Shown: piece by piece, positions 46,965 to 57,365 of the stretch
Numbering within the stretch: the stretch's first letter is position 1
How the letters are laid out: each line of letters starts with the position of its first letter
Assembly (NCBI GenBank): GCA_025916135.1
Contig: CP104793.1
Span: forward strand, 1,798,001 to 1,862,000
DNA from: Rhodobacteraceae bacterium D3-12
GTDB lineage: Bacteria; Pseudomonadota; Alphaproteobacteria; Rhodobacterales; Rhodobacteraceae
Reading direction: 5' to 3'
Length of the DNA stretch: 64,000 nucleotides
Notes under the pieces: model-generated
Databases searched by the model: none
The model's input: only the letters and a program-made list of their open reading frames with translations
Told to the model about the DNA's origin: nothing
Position numbers and translations under genes: made by a program

Positions 46965-49900
46965 ATGAGCGGCGCACAGCATATCAAGGTGGGCGGCGCG
47001 CCCGAGGGGTTTGATGCTCGCCTTGTGCTTGAGGAAGTCGCCAAGGCCGGGCGCGTCATTCATGTGGCGCGCGATGACAAACGCATGGCGGCGATGGCCG
47101 AGGGGTTGCGGTTTTTCGCGCCCGACATGCCGGTGTTGCGCTTTCCGGGGTGGGATTGCCTGCCCTATGACCGGGTGTCGCCGCATGCCGATATTTCCGC
47201 CGCCCGCATGGCGACGCTGGCCGGCTTGGCCACGGGCGCGGTGCCGGAGCGGTTTGTTTTGCTCACGACGCTCAACGCCGCGACACAATTTGTGCCGGCG
47301 CGCGCGGTGTTGCAGGAGGCCGCATTCGTGGCCCATGTCGGCGCGCGGGTGGACGAGGCGGGGTTGCGCGCGTTTCTGGTGCGGATGGGGTTTGTTCAAG
47401 CGCCAACGGTGATGGAGCCGGGCGATTACGCGGTGCGCGGCGGGATCATCGACATTTATCCGCCGGGTGACGCGGGGCCGGTGCGGCTGGATCTCTTTGG
47501 CGATATGCTGGACGGGGCGCGGCGGTTTGATCCGGTGACACAGCGCACGACCGAGAAGCTCGAGGTGGTCGAGCTTGCGCCGGTGAGCGAGGTCATTCTT
47601 GACGTGGCGGCGACGTTGCGGTTTCGCCAGAACTACCGGATCGAATTTGGCGCGGCGGGCACGGATGATCCGCTTTATGAGGCGGTGAGCGCGGGGCGCA
47701 AACACGCGGGTGCCGAGCATTGGCTGCCGTTTTTCCATGAGCGGTTGGAGACGGTGTTTGACTATGTTCCCGATGCTACGCTGACGCAGGATGACCAGCT
47801 CGATGCGCAACGGTTGGCGCGGTGGGAGTCGGTTGAGGACCAATACGAGACGCGCCGGATCGCCATGCGCGAGAAAAGCCGCATTGACACGGTGTATAAG
47901 CCGGTGCCTGCGGGGCAGCTTTACCTTGATGATGCGGCTTGGGATGCGGGGGTAAAGGGACGCAGAAGTCTGCGGTTTAGCGCATTGCAACAGGCCAGCG
48001 GGCCTGGGGTGATCGACGCGGGCGGGCGGATCGGGCGCAGTTTTGCGCCGGAGCGCAAGCTGGAAAACGTGAGCCTTTTCAGCGTTCTGAAAGACCATGT
48101 TGAAGCGCGCATGGCCGAAGGGCCGGTGATTGTCGCGTCGTATTCCGAGGGTGCGCGCGAGCGGATCGAGGGCCTGCTGGAAGATGAGGGGCTGATCGGC
48201 GCCGTCACTTTGAACGATGCGCGGGGCTTGGGCAAACGGGGGCTGCATCTGACGGTTTGGCCGCTGGATGCGGGGTTTGAAGCGCCCGGGCTGACGGTGA
48301 TTTCCGAGCAGGATGTGCTGGGTGATCGGCTGATCCGCACAACCCGCAAGAAACGGCGGGCCGAGAATTTCCTGACCGAGACGCAGAGCCTCGCGCCGCG
48401 TGATCTTGTGGTGCATGTGGATCATGGGATCGGGCGCTATCTGGGGCTTGAGGTGATCACGGCGGCGGGCGCGGCGCATGAATGTATCGTGCTGGAATAT
48501 GCCGAGAGTTCAAAGCTTTACCTGCCGGTTGAAAACATCGAACTGCTGAGCAAATACGGCCATGACGAGGGCTTGCTTGACCGGTTGGGCGGGGGCGCGT
48601 GGCAGGCCAAGAAGGCCAAGCTGAAAGAGCGCATCCGCGAGATGGCGGAGCGGTTGATCCGGGTGGCGGCCGAGCGCGAATTGCGCCGTGCGCCGGTGCT
48701 TGAGGCCGAGCATCACGCTTGGGAGGAGTTCGCGGCGCGTTTTCCTTACGAGGAGACCGACGACCAGTTGAGCGCGATTGGCGATGTGCTGGATGATTTG
48801 ACCTCTGGGCGGCCGATGGACCGACTGGTGTGCGGCGATGTCGGCTTTGGCAAGACCGAGGTGGCGATGCGCGCCGCCTTTGTTGCCGCGATGTCGGGCC
48901 AGCAGGTTGCGGTGGTTGCGCCGACCACGCTTTTGGCGCGCCAACACTATAAGGGATTTGCCGAGCGGTTCCGGGGTTTTCCCATTCAAGTCAGCCCCTT
49001 GTCGCGCTTTGTTAAAGCGGCGGATGCGACGCGCACGCGCAGCGGTCTTGCCGATGGCAAGGTCGATATTGCGGTCGGCACCCATGCTTTGCTGGCCAAG
49101 AACATCAAGTTCAAAGACCTCGGATTGCTGATCATCGACGAGGAACAGCATTTTGGGGTCGGCCATAAAGAGCGGCTGAAACAGCTGAAGTCGGACGTGC
49201 ATGTGCTGACCCTGACCGCGACGCCGATTCCGCGCACGCTTCAGCTGAGCCTGTCGGGGGTGCGCGACCTGTCGATCATCGGCACGCCGCCCGTAGACCG
49301 GCTGGCCATCCGCACCTATGTCAGCGAATTCGATGCGGTAACGATCCGCGAGGCGCTGCTGCGTGAGCATTACCGTGGCGGGCAGAGTTTTTACGTGGTG
49401 CCGCGGATTTCAGACCTGCCCGAGATCGAGGCGTTCTTGAAAGAACAGGTGCCGGAGATCAGCGTGGTGATCGCCCACGGGCAGATGGCGGCGGGCGAGC
49501 TCGACGACCGGATGAACGCGTTTTATGACGGCAAATACGATGTTTTGCTGGCCACGACGATTGTCGAAAGCGGTTTGGACATCCCGACAGCGAACACGAT
49601 GGTGGTGCATCGCGCGGATATGTTCGGGCTGAGCCAGCTTTACCAGATCCGGGGGCGCGTGGGGCGTTCGAAGACGCGGGCCTATGCCTATTTGACCACG
49701 AAACCGCGCGCGCGGCTGACGCCGACCGCAGAGAAGCGCCTGCGGGTTCTGGGGTCGCTCGATTCGCTGGGGGCGGGCTTTACGCTGGCCTCGCAGGATC
49801 TGGATATTCGCGGGGCGGGCAACCTTTTGGGCGAGGAACAGTCGGGGCAGATGCGCGACGTGGGCTATGAGCTTTACCAACAGATGTTGGAGGAAGCGAT

Positions 49901-50444
49901 TGCCAAGATCCGCGCCGGAGAGATGGAAGGGTTGAGCGAGGCGGACGACCAATGGGCGCCGCAGATCAACCTTGGGGTGCCGGTTCTGATCCCCGATACC
50001 TATGTGCCCGATCTGGACGTGCGTTTGGGATTGTATCGCAGGCTCAGTGGGTTGACAGGCAAAGTTGAACTGGAAGGTTTCGCCGCCGAGTTGATCGACC
50101 GCTTTGGTAAACTGCCGCGTGAGGTGAACACATTGCTGTTGATCGTGCGCATCAAGGAGATGTGCAAACGCGCCGGGATTGCCAAGCTGGACGGCGGGCC
50201 CAAGGGGGCGACGATCCAGTTCCACAACGACAAATTCGCCTCGCCTCAAGGGCTGGTTGAGTTCATCCAAGAGCAGAACGGGCTGGCCAAGGTGCGCGAC
50301 AACAAGATCGTTGTGCGCCGCGATTGGAAGAGCGAGGCGGACAAGATCAAAGGCGCCTTTGCGATTGCGCGCGATATGGCGGCGAAGGTGGTGGCCGAGA
50401 AGAAACGGGCGAAAGCCGCCAAGGAGGCGGCGCGTCAGGGATGA
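46965..50444 (+). CDS. mfd: Transcription-repair coupling factor Mfd
   Basis: A 1159-aa DNA translocase that removes RNA polymerase stalled at lesions and recruits UvrA. The N-terminal UvrB-like module has WDCLPYDRVSPHADISAARM. The polymerase-interacting domain is at about 480-540 (DLVVHVDHGIGRYLGLEVI). The motor has Walker A CGDVGFGKTEVAMRAAFVA, the DEEQHFGVGHKERLKQL box, TATPIPRTLQLSLSGVRDLS, and QIRGRVGRSKTRAYAYL, with the TRG motif region after it. The C-terminal UvrA-mimic domain is also present. ATG 46965 was preferred to the upstream in-frame ATG 46944, which lies inside the preceding gene. Confidence 0.96.
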   Translation: MSGAQHIKVGGAPEGFDARLVLEEVAKAGRVIHVARDDKRMAAMAEGLRFFAPDMPVLRFPGWDCLPYDRVSPHADISAARMATLAGLATGAVPERFVLLTTLNAATQFVPARAVLQEAAFVAHVGARVDEAGLRAFLVRMGFVQAPTVMEPGDYAVRGGIIDIYPPGDAGPVRLDLFGDMLDGARRFDPVTQRTTEKLEVVELAPVSEVILDVAATLRFRQNYRIEFGAAGTDDPLYEAVSAGRKHAGAEHWLPFFHERLETVFDYVPDATLTQDDQLDAQRLARWESVEDQYETRRIAMREKSRIDTVYKPVPAGQLYLDDAAWDAGVKGRRSLRFSALQQASGPGVIDAGGRIGRSFAPERKLENVSLFSVLKDHVEARMAEGPVIVASYSEGARERIEGLLEDEGLIGAVTLNDARGLGKRGLHLTVWPLDAGFEAPGLTVISEQDVLGDRLIRTTRKKRRAENFLTETQSLAPRDLVVHVDHGIGRYLGLEVITAAGAAHECIVLEYAESSKLYLPVENIELLSKYGHDEGLLDRLGGGAWQAKKAKLKERIREMAERLIRVAAERELRRAPVLEAEHHAWEEFAARFPYEETDDQLSAIGDVLDDLTSGRPMDRLVCGDVGFGKTEVAMRAAFVAAMSGQQVAVVAPTTLLARQHYKGFAERFRGFPIQVSPLSRFVKAADATRTRSGLADGKVDIAVGTHALLAKNIKFKDLGLLIIDEEQHFGVGHKERLKQLKSDVHVLTLTATPIPRTLQLSLSGVRDLSIIGTPPVDRLAIRTYVSEFDAVTIREALLREHYRGGQSFYVVPRISDLPEIEAFLKEQVPEISVVIAHGQMAAGELDDRMNAFYDGKYDVLLATTIVESGLDIPTANTMVVHRADMFGLSQLYQIRGRVGRSKTRAYAYLTTKPRARLTPTAEKRLRVLGSLDSLGAGFTLASQDLDIRGAGNLLGEEQSGQMRDVGYELYQQMLEEAIAKIRAGEMEGLSEADDQWAPQINLGVPVLIPDTYVPDLDVRLGLYRRLSGLTGKVELEGFAAELIDRFGKLPREVNTLLLIVRIKEMCKRAGIAKLDGGPKGATIQFHNDKFASPQGLVEFIQEQNGLAKVRDNKIVVRRDWKSEADKIKGAFAIARDMAAKVVAEKKRAKAAKEAARQG

Positions 50445-50496
50445 TGGGCTAACTGGGATTGGCTGACTGGGCGGGACCGCCTGCGGAGGGAATGCG

Positions 50497-51090
50497 ATGT
50501 TGGAAACGGGATTTCACGCGGTGCCGCCGGGGCATCTGGCGACCGTTGTGACCTATCTTGAGATGCGCCAAGCGCTGACGCGCCCCGAGCGGGCGGGCGG
50601 TTTCACCTTGCGCCGGGTCGAGCGGCCGGGCGTGGCGTGGTATCGCGATCTGTTTCGCCGTGTGGGGGCCGAAGATTGGCTGTGGTTCTCGCGGTTGGTG
50701 ATTCCCGAAGCCGAGTTGGAAGCGGTGTTGCATGATCCGCTGGTCGAGGTTTGGGTGCTGGAGGCCGAGGGCGAAGAGGCCGGTTTGCTGGAGCTGGATT
50801 TCCGCGAAAACGGTGCTTGTGAGCTGGCGTTTTTCGGGCTGCTGCGCGGGATGATCGGCAATGGTGCCGGGCGGTGGTTGATGAACCGCGCCATCGAAAA
50901 GGCGTTTCGCACGGGGGTTGAGCGGTTTCACCTGCACACCTGCACGATGGACAGCCCGCAGGCCTTGGGGTTTTATCGCCGGAGCGGGTTTACGCCGCTG
51001 CGCCAAGAGGTTGAGGTTTTACCCGATCCACGTGTGGATGGGATATTGCCCGAAGAGGCGGCGGCGCAAATCCCGATTTACCGAGGCTGA
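50497..51090 (+). CDS. GNAT-family acetyltransferase
   Basis: A 197-aa protein. The core has AGLLELDFRENGACELAFFG, LLRGMIGNGAGRWLMNRAIE (acetyl-CoA loop G-NGAGRWL) and FHLHTCTMDSPQALGFYRRS. Similar GNAT proteins sit after mfd in relatives. Preceded by ggagggaa. Substrate unknown. Confidence 0.82.
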   Translation: MLETGFHAVPPGHLATVVTYLEMRQALTRPERAGGFTLRRVERPGVAWYRDLFRRVGAEDWLWFSRLVIPEAELEAVLHDPLVEVWVLEAEGEEAGLLELDFRENGACELAFFGLLRGMIGNGAGRWLMNRAIEKAFRTGVERFHLHTCTMDSPQALGFYRRSGFTPLRQEVEVLPDPRVDGILPEEAAAQIPIYRG

Positions 51091-51142
51091 TCTATCGGGG
51101 GCGCGCGGGGTGAACTTGCGGCTCTGACATCAGATCTCTGCG

Positions 51143-51168
51143 GTGAGTATTTGCTGCAAGATGAACGG
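51143..51168 (+). repeat. GAGTATTT..CAAGATGAA motif, copy 3
   Basis: gtgagtatttgctgcaagat then gaacgg, in the convergent gap between the acetyltransferase and the HD-domain gene. Its orientation is +. Confidence 0.5.
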
Positions 51169-51169
51169 C

Positions 51170-51760
51170 TTAGCGGTTGACCTTAAACCAATCGATAGCG
51201 CGGGGTTTGATCCAGTTCCACAGCGCAGGGGCGCCGTTTTCGATCTTGGAGCCGACGCGGGCGCGGAAGGTGTCGTAATCGGTGTTGTAGTCGACCCAAG
51301 AGCCGCCGCCGGAGGCGAGGTTTTGATTGGGGGGCTGGAACCGGTCAAGGGATTTGGCGAACTGCGCGTCGGGTGTTTCGTTGGCCTCAAACTCGTCCCA
51401 GAGGGCGCGGAACTGTGCCGCCTGATCGGCGGGCAGGAGGCCGAAAATACGGGTGGCAGCGGCGTCTTCTTTGGCGGCCATATCGGCGGCATCATGGGTG
51501 CCGAAGATCGGCGCATCGCCGGCGTCGATTTCGACGATATCATGCAGCAGAAGCATGGCGATCACGCGGGAGGCGTTCACATCCTGAGGCGCGTGTTCGG
51601 CGAGGGTGAGCGCGTAGAGGGCGATGTGCCAGCTGTGTTCGCCGGAGTTTTCGCGGCGCGAGCCATCGCAGAGCGTGGTGCCGCGGACGATGGATTTAAG
51701 CTTGTCGGCCTCGTTCAGGAAGGCCATTTGGGCGGTGAGACGGTCGGTTGTATCTGTCAT
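51170..51760 (-). CDS. HD-domain hydrolase (YfbR-like 5'-nucleotidase type)
   Basis: A 196-aa metal-dependent phosphohydrolase. Metal-binding residues appear as GEHSWHIALYALTLAEH, then MLLLHDIVEIDAGDAPIFG (HD and following Asp), and WVDYNTDYDTF near the end. YfbR-type enzymes remove phosphate from deoxynucleotides, but an exact substrate cannot be read. It shares a strand with the 81-aa and hydrolase genes upstream. Confidence 0.82.
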   Translation of the reverse strand: MTDTTDRLTAQMAFLNEADKLKSIVRGTTLCDGSRRENSGEHSWHIALYALTLAEHAPQDVNASRVIAMLLLHDIVEIDAGDAPIFGTHDAADMAAKEDAAATRIFGLLPADQAAQFRALWDEFEANETPDAQFAKSLDRFQPPNQNLASGGGSWVDYNTDYDTFRARVGSKIENGAPALWNWIKPRAIDWFKVNR

Positions 51761-51814
51761 CGCGGGCCTTTTCGGGGCGGATGCGGGGCTGCTCAGGGGC
51801 TACTCAGGGGCCGC

Positions 51815-52060
51815 TCACTTGTCGTTTTGAGCGGCCTTGAGGCTTGCGGTCAGCTCGGTGATTTTATCCTTGAGGAACTGTTTGGCGGCCTTGCCCGCGA
51901 GGCGCACACGGACCTCGGTGAGGTAGGCCTCTTCAAGGGTTTGCGACGAGGCGCCAAGCACTTTGGCGACCTCGTAATGCAAACGGTCCTCGCCGGATTT
52001 ATCCATGATGGTGATCGTGGTGTCGGCCAGTTCGGAGGCGATTTTTTCGAGCGTAGACAT
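51815..52060 (-). CDS. Small helical protein of unknown function
   Basis: An 81-aa protein (LEKIASELADTTITIMDKSG, ASSQTLEEAYLTEVRVRLAG, KAAKQFLKDKITELTASL), mostly helical, no signal peptide. It lies 4 bases downstream of the alpha/beta hydrolase gene and 54 bases upstream of the HD gene. I do not recognise it. Confidence 0.65.
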   Translation of the reverse strand: MSTLEKIASELADTTITIMDKSGEDRLHYEVAKVLGASSQTLEEAYLTEVRVRLAGKAAKQFLKDKITELTASLKAAQNDK

Positions 52061-52064
52061 GGGG

Positions 52065-52717
52065 TTAGCGTGTCGTTTCAGTTAGGCGGCGTTTGACATA
52101 GTCGCTGACCGAACCGGTGAGCGTGTCCATATGCTCGTTCTCGAAGAAGTGGCCTGCGCCTTCAACTTCCTCATGGGTGATGGTGATGCCCTTCTGCTCG
52201 TGCAGCTTGCCCACAAGCGACACGGTGTCGGCGGGGGGCGCGACCCGATCGGCGAGACCATTGATGATCAGGCCAGAGGACGGGCAGGGCGCGAGGAAGG
52301 AGAAGTCATACATGTTCGCCGGGGGCGAGACCGAGATGAAGCCGGTAATCTCAGGGCGGCGCATCAGCAGTTGCATGCCGATCCAGGCCCCAAAGGAGAA
52401 GCCCGCGACCCAGCAATGTTTGGAGTTCTGGTTCATCGACTGAAGATAATCGAGGGCCGAGGCCGCATCGGACAGCTCTCCGACGCCTTGATCATATTCA
52501 CCCTGGCTTCGACCGACGCCACGGAAATTGAACCGCAACACGGTGAAGCCCATGTTGAAGAAGGTGTAATGCAGGTTATAGACGACCTTGTTGTTCATCG
52601 TGCCGCCGAATTGCGGGTGCGGGTGCAGGATGATGGCGATCGGGGCGTCGCGCTCGGCTTGTGGATGATAGCGGCCTTCGAGGCGGCCTTCGGGTCCAGG
52701 AAAATCACCTCGGGCAT
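52065..52717 (-). CDS. Alpha/beta hydrolase (YpfH/DlhH-like), frameshifted near 5' end
   Basis: About 217 aa after correction. The frame open from 52598 (MNNKVVYNLHYTFFNMGF) lacks the expected start. An ATG at 52717 encodes MPEVIFL in another frame, and adding one base near 52697 joins them as LGPEGRLEGRYHPQAERD, APIAIILHPHPQFGGTMNN. The alpha/beta fold then shows LRFNFRGVGRSQG, the nucleophile elbow AGFSFGAWIG, the acid region INGLADRVAPP and the catalytic His in EGAGHFFEN. It lies upstream of iscR on the other strand. Confidence 0.85.
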
Positions 52718-52922
52718 GGATTGATATTGTCTCCTCAAGCGGTGCAGAGATAATCTTGACGAATTCTCTCGGCTACCTTAGAACATTTCTAAACTGCGAT
52801 CCGAACCGGTTCGGCACGGGGCAGACCTGACCGAGATAGTGCGAAGGCCGGGTAAGGTCAATGAATTCCCTAAGCAATTAGGGCGCGGCGCGCGAGGGCG
52901 TCGGGGATTTAGGAGCTATGAC

Positions 52923-53396
52923 ATGAAGCTGAGCACGAAGGGGCGCTATGCGATGGCGGCGCTTACGGATATTGCGCTGCAACCGAATGATGCGCTGGTG
53001 ACGCTTGGGGATGTGTCAAAACGTCAGGATATTTCGCTGCCGTATCTGGAGCAGTTGTTTGTGAAGCTGCGGCGGGCCAATCTGGTGGCGTCTGTGCGCG
53101 GGCCGGGCGGCGGCTATCGCCTTGCGCGGCCGGCGAGCGAAATTCGTGTTGTTGAAGTGCTTGCTGCGGTGGATGAGACAGTGGATGCGATGCACAAGGG
53201 CGCGGGCGCAAGCGGTGGCCTGTCGGGGAGCCGCGCACAATCGTTGACCAACCGTTTGTGGGAAGGGTTGAGCGCGCATGTCTATGTGTTCCTGCATCAA
53301 ACGCGGCTGTCGGATGTGATCGAGAACCAGATGGCGCCCTGTCCGGCGGTGCCGGGAATTTTCGATGTGGTGGACGAGGCAGACGTCGCGAATTGA
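52923..53396 (+). CDS. iscR: Rrf2-family iron-sulfur regulator IscR (single-cysteine type)
   Basis: A 157-aa transcription factor controlling Fe-S cluster assembly genes. The winged helix has MKLSTKGRYAMAALTDIALQ, RQDISLPYLEQLFVKLRRAN, GPGGGYRLARPASEIRVVEV. In place of the three cysteines of E. coli IscR the loop is MHKGAGASGGLSGS, and the only cysteine in the chain is MAPCPAV. This is the Rhodobacterales type, reported in Rhodobacter to bind a cluster with different ligands. It heads the iscR-suf region and should repress it when iron-sulfur is sufficient. Confidence 0.92.
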   Translation: MKLSTKGRYAMAALTDIALQPNDALVTLGDVSKRQDISLPYLEQLFVKLRRANLVASVRGPGGGYRLARPASEIRVVEVLAAVDETVDAMHKGAGASGGLSGSRAQSLTNRLWEGLSAHVYVFLHQTRLSDVIENQMAPCPAVPGIFDVVDEADVAN

Positions 53397-53419
53397 GTAT
53401 TTTCGGCAAGATGAAAAGG
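53395..53419 (+). repeat. GAGTATTT..CAAGATGAA motif, copy 4
   Basis: gagtattttcggcaagatga then aaagg, overlapping the last two bases of iscR and lying before the desulfurase gene. The clearest copy. Confidence 0.55.
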
Positions 53420-53444
53420 CCAAAAGGGAGCTTGGGGTAAACAG

Positions 53445-54572
53445 ATGAGCCGCGTCTATATGGATTATAATGCGACCACACCGCTGCGCCCCGAGGCGCG
53501 GGCGGCGATGGTTGCGGCCATGGATGTGGTGGGCAACCCGTCGAGTGTGCATGCCGAGGGGCGGGCCGCGAAGATGTTGGTTGAGAAGGCGCGCGCGCAG
53601 GTTGCGGCTTTGGTCGGCTGTGCGCCCAAAGAGGTGATTTTCACCAGCAGCGCGACCGAGGCGGCGGCGCTTGCCATGCCGGAATTTGCCAGTGTCTGTG
53701 CCAGCCCGGTGGAGCATGATTGCGTGTTAAGCTGGAGCAGCGCCGCAGAGAATGGCGCGGGGCGGCTGGATGTGGATGCCACGGGTGCGATTCTGCCAAG
53801 CATTGGCGGGGCGGCGTTTGAAGAGAGCCTTTGGGATGATCTTGTTGCTGTTCAGGCCGCCAATAGCGAGACCGGGGTGCTTCAGGATACCTTCAAGCTG
53901 GCGCAATCGGTTTGGGCGTGTAAGCGCGATGCGAAGATCCTTGTGGATGCGGTTCAGGCGGTTGGCAAGCTGCCCTTTGACCTTGGGAACTCGGGGGCGG
54001 ATTATGTCATGGTGTCGGCGCATAAGCTGGGCGGTCCCAAGGGGGTTGGCGCGCTGTGTCTGAAGCTGGGCAATGATGTTGCGGCCAAGCTGCGCGGGGG
54101 CGGTCAGGAGATGGGCCGGCGAGCGGGCACCGAAAATGTGATCGGCATTGCCGGGTTTGGCGCGGCGGCGGAAGCGGCGGCGCGGGATGTGGCCGATGGC
54201 CGCTGGGAAGAAGTGGAAAACCACCGCGATTTCATGGAGGCCGCCATTGAAGACGCTGCGAACATGACTATTTTTATCGGAAATACGGCTGAGCGGCTTC
54301 CCAACACGTCGTGTATTGCAGTTCCGGGGTGGAAAGGCGAAACGCAGGTGATGCAAATGGACCTTGCGGGGTTTGGCGTTTCTGCCGGGTCGGCCTGTTC
54401 CAGTGGCAAGGTCAGGGCATCAACCGTGTTGACGGCCATGGGGTATGACGAGGTGACGGCGCAGAGTGCGATCCGCGTGTCGCTGGGACTTGAGACGACG
54501 AGAGATGAGGTCGAGCGCTTTGCGATGGCATGGCGCGCGGCATATGGAAAATTCCGCGCCAGAGCGGCGTGA
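53445..54572 (+). CDS. Cysteine desulfurase, class V aminotransferase (NifS/IscS-like, group I)
   Basis: A 375-aa PLP enzyme taking sulfur from cysteine. Marks: VYMDYNATTPLRPEARAAMV, SSATEAAALAM, VDAVQAVGKLPFDLG, the PLP lysine in VMVSAHKLGGPKGVGALCL, and the mobile-loop cysteine in SAGSACSSGKVRAS. It is the first of two desulfurases in the region; sufS at 61930 is the other (group II). Confidence 0.92.
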   Translation: MSRVYMDYNATTPLRPEARAAMVAAMDVVGNPSSVHAEGRAAKMLVEKARAQVAALVGCAPKEVIFTSSATEAAALAMPEFASVCASPVEHDCVLSWSSAAENGAGRLDVDATGAILPSIGGAAFEESLWDDLVAVQAANSETGVLQDTFKLAQSVWACKRDAKILVDAVQAVGKLPFDLGNSGADYVMVSAHKLGGPKGVGALCLKLGNDVAAKLRGGGQEMGRRAGTENVIGIAGFGAAAEAAARDVADGRWEEVENHRDFMEAAIEDAANMTIFIGNTAERLPNTSCIAVPGWKGETQVMQMDLAGFGVSAGSACSSGKVRASTVLTAMGYDEVTAQSAIRVSLGLETTRDEVERFAMAWRAAYGKFRARAA

Positions 54573-54602
54573 GACGCGAACAGGACGAGAAGGGATTTCA
54601 GC

Positions 54603-56126
54603 ATGGCTGATGGCAACGACATTCAGGTCAAGGACGGTGTCGAGGAAGAAACGGTCGAGGCCGTTCGTTCGCTTGGCGAGAAATACAAATACGGCTGGGA
54701 AACCGAGATCGAGATGGAATACGCCCCCAAGGGCGTGTCCCCCGATATTGTGCGCCTGATCAGCGAGAAAAACGAAGAGCCCGCGTGGATGACCGAATGG
54801 CGTTTGCAGGCGTTTGAGCGTTGGACCGGCATGCAGGAACCCAAGTGGGCGATGGTTAACTACCCTGAGATCGACTTTCAGGATCAGTATTACTATGCCC
54901 GTCCCAAGAGCATGGAAACAAAGCCGAAATCTTTGGATGAGGTCGATCCGAAGCTGTTGGCGACCTATGAGAAGCTGGGTATTCCGCTCAAGGAGCAAAT
55001 GATCCTTGCCGGGGTGGAAGGGGCCGAAAACGCCCCCGCCGAGGGCCGCAAGGTGGCGGTGGACGCGGTGTTTGATAGTGTTTCGGTCGGCACCACCTTC
55101 CAGAAGGAATTGCAGGAAGCGGGGGTGATCTTCTGCTCGATCAGCGAAGCCATTCGCGAGCATCCTGAATTGGTCAAGAAATACCTCGGCTCGGTCGTGC
55201 CGGTGAGTGATAACTTCTATGCGACGCTGAACAGCGCCGTCTTCTCGGACGGTTCGTTTGTTTACGTGCCGCCGGGGGTGCGTTGCCCGATGGAGCTGTC
55301 GACGTATTTCCGCATCAATGCCGAGAACACCGGCCAGTTCGAGCGCACGTTGATCATTGCCGACAAGGGGTCTTATGTCTCCTATCTTGAAGGCTGCACC
55401 GCGCCGCAACGCGACGTGGCCCAGCTTCATGCGGCGGTGGTGGAGATCATCATCGAGGAAGACGCCGAGGTGAAATATTCCACCGTTCAGAACTGGTATC
55501 CCGGGGATGAGAACGGCGTTGGCGGGATCTATAACTTTGTCACCAAGCGGGCCGATTGCCGCGGTGACCGGGCCAAGGTGATGTGGACCCAAGTTGAAAC
55601 CGGCAGCGCGGTGACGTGGAAATACCCGTCCTGCATCCTGCGCGGCAACGAAAGCCAAGGCGAGTTTTATTCGATCGCCATCGCCAACAACCACCAGCAG
55701 GCCGATACCGGCACCAAGATGGTGCATCTGGGGCGCGACACCAAGAGCCGGATCGTCAGCAAAGGGATTTCGGCGGGCGTGGCGCAGAACACCTATCGCG
55801 GGTTGGTGTCGATGCACCCCAAGGCGAAGAATTCGCGCAACTATACCCAGTGTGACAGCCTGTTGATCGGCGATAAATGCGGCGCGCATACGGTGCCGTA
55901 TATCGAGGTGAAGAATAACTCATCCCGGGTTGAGCACGAGGCGACCACATCCAAGGTGGATGACGAGCAGATGTTTTATTGCCGTCAGCGGGGCATGGAC
56001 GAGGAAGAGGCCGTGGCGTTGATCGTCAACGGGTTTGCCAAGGAAGTGCTGCAAGCCTTGCCGATGGAGTTCGCCATGGAAGCGCAACAGCTTGTGGCGA
56101 TCTCTCTGGAAGGGTCTGTGGGCTGA
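54603..56126 (+). CDS. sufB: Fe-S cluster assembly scaffold SufB
   Basis: A 507-aa protein of the SufBCD scaffold. Marks: [99 protein letters not shown], and [20 protein letters not shown] near the end. It forms the beta-helix on which clusters are built, with SufC and SufD encoded 2.6 kb downstream. Confidence 0.96.
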   Translation: MADGNDIQVKDGVEEETVEAVRSLGEKYKYGWETEIEMEYAPKGVSPDIVRLISEKNEEPAWMTEWRLQAFERWTGMQEPKWAMVNYPEIDFQDQYYYARPKSMETKPKSLDEVDPKLLATYEKLGIPLKEQMILAGVEGAENAPAEGRKVAVDAVFDSVSVGTTFQKELQEAGVIFCSISEAIREHPELVKKYLGSVVPVSDNFYATLNSAVFSDGSFVYVPPGVRCPMELSTYFRINAENTGQFERTLIIADKGSYVSYLEGCTAPQRDVAQLHAAVVEIIIEEDAEVKYSTVQNWYPGDENGVGGIYNFVTKRADCRGDRAKVMWTQVETGSAVTWKYPSCILRGNESQGEFYSIAIANNHQQADTGTKMVHLGRDTKSRIVSKGISAGVAQNTYRGLVSMHPKAKNSRNYTQCDSLLIGDKCGAHTVPYIEVKNNSSRVEHEATTSKVDDEQMFYCRQRGMDEEEAVALIVNGFAKEVLQALPMEFAMEAQQLVAISLEGSVG

Positions 56127-56267
56127 TCCGAGGGATCACACGGTCAGGGCGAGAGGCGGCAAAAGCATGGATGACATCCCGGTCAAACGGCGCATGGGTT
56201 TGCGCAGTGTTGCGCGCAACGCGGTGCGCCGTGGGGGGTGTTTGGGCATGACGAAAGGGCGTGGCGT

Positions 56268-57044
56268 ATGAAGGATGGCAAGCCGGCAAAGGGCGGGTTC
56301 AGGCTGGACCGGGCGCTGCGCAAGCTGCGCGCGGGCGATCCGGTTGTCTTGGAGGGGATGGACCTTGTGTTCACCCGCATCCATGGGCGCGATTTCCGCT
56401 TTGCCACCACCCATGCGCGCGACCCGATTCAGCGCAAGTGGCGCAAGGGCGTGTTTTACGAGCCCAAGGAGTTGGCCGCGATCAAGGCGCATTTCCCGCA
56501 TGGCGGGACGTTTGTCGATATCGGGGCGAATGTGGGCAATCATTCGCTTTATGTCGCCGGGTTCATGGCGCCGGCGCGGGTGATCCCGTTTGAACCGAAC
56601 CCGACCGCTTACAAGCTGTTGATCGCCAACATCATGCTGAACGGATTTGCCGATGTGTTTGATCTGTCGCATCTGGGCATGGGGCTTGCCGATGAGGCGG
56701 CTGAGGGGTTTGCGATGCTGGAGCAGCCGCGCAACCTCGGCGGGTCGCGGATGGCGGATGTGGGCGAGGGCGGCTTGAAGGTTGTGACCGGCGACATGGC
56801 GTTGAACGGGGTGACGCCTGACATGATCAAGGTCGATGTCGAGGGCATGGAGATGAAGGTGCTGCGCGGGTTGAAAGAGACCATCGCGCGGGCGCGGCCG
56901 ATCCTTTTGCTTGAGATCGACGACGAGAACGACGCCGATTTTCAAGCGTGGATTGCGCCGCTCAACTATGAGGTGGTTGAGAAGGTGCGCCGCTATCAGA
57001 ACAACACGAATTACGTGCTGATCCCGGCCACAGATGAGGAGTGA
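56268..57044 (+). CDS. FkbM-family methyltransferase
   Basis: A 258-aa SAM-dependent methyltransferase: [19 protein letters not shown] (motif I), [20 protein letters not shown] (FkbM signature) and [20 protein letters not shown]. Its relation to Fe-S biogenesis is unclear, but it is in the same operon. ATG 56268 was chosen from the start of the domain. Confidence 0.85.
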   Translation: MKDGKPAKGGFRLDRALRKLRAGDPVVLEGMDLVFTRIHGRDFRFATTHARDPIQRKWRKGVFYEPKELAAIKAHFPHGGTFVDIGANVGNHSLYVAGFMAPARVIPFEPNPTAYKLLIANIMLNGFADVFDLSHLGMGLADEAAEGFAMLEQPRNLGGSRMADVGEGGLKVVTGDMALNGVTPDMIKVDVEGMEMKVLRGLKETIARARPILLLEIDDENDADFQAWIAPLNYEVVEKVRRYQNNTNYVLIPATDEE

Positions 57045-57049
57045 TTGAT

Positions 57050-57364
57050 ATGATTGTGACAACAACCAACACCATCGAAGGCAAAGCCATCCGCGATTAT
57101 CGCGGCATCGTCGTCGGCGAGGCGATCATGGGCGCGAATGTGGTGCGCGATCTGTTCGCGTCGATCACCGACATCGTTGGTGGCCGGTCGGGGGCGTATG
57201 AATCCAAACTTCAGGACGCGCGCACAACGGCATTGCGCGAGTTGGAAGACCGCGCCCGCGAGGCGGGTGGCAATGCGGTGGTTGGCGTTGATCTTGACTA
57301 CGAAGTGGTCGGGCAATCCATGCTCATGGTCTCGGCCAGCGGCACGGCTGTGGTGATCGACTGA
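57050..57364 (+). CDS. YbjQ family protein (UPF0145)
   Basis: A 104-aa protein that matches the YbjQ/heavy-metal-binding family: [60 protein letters not shown]-like [20 protein letters not shown], and [11 protein letters not shown]. The family forms homo-pentamers in solved structures; the biological role is not settled. Confidence 0.88.
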   Translation: MIVTTTNTIEGKAIRDYRGIVVGEAIMGANVVRDLFASITDIVGGRSGAYESKLQDARTTALRELEDRAREAGGNAVVGVDLDYEVVGQSMLMVSASGTAVVID

Positions 57365-57365
57365 G

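Noticed and set aside
52923-53396. IscR loss of function because the three cluster cysteines are missing
   Set aside because: A single-cysteine IscR is the normal form in Rhodobacterales.
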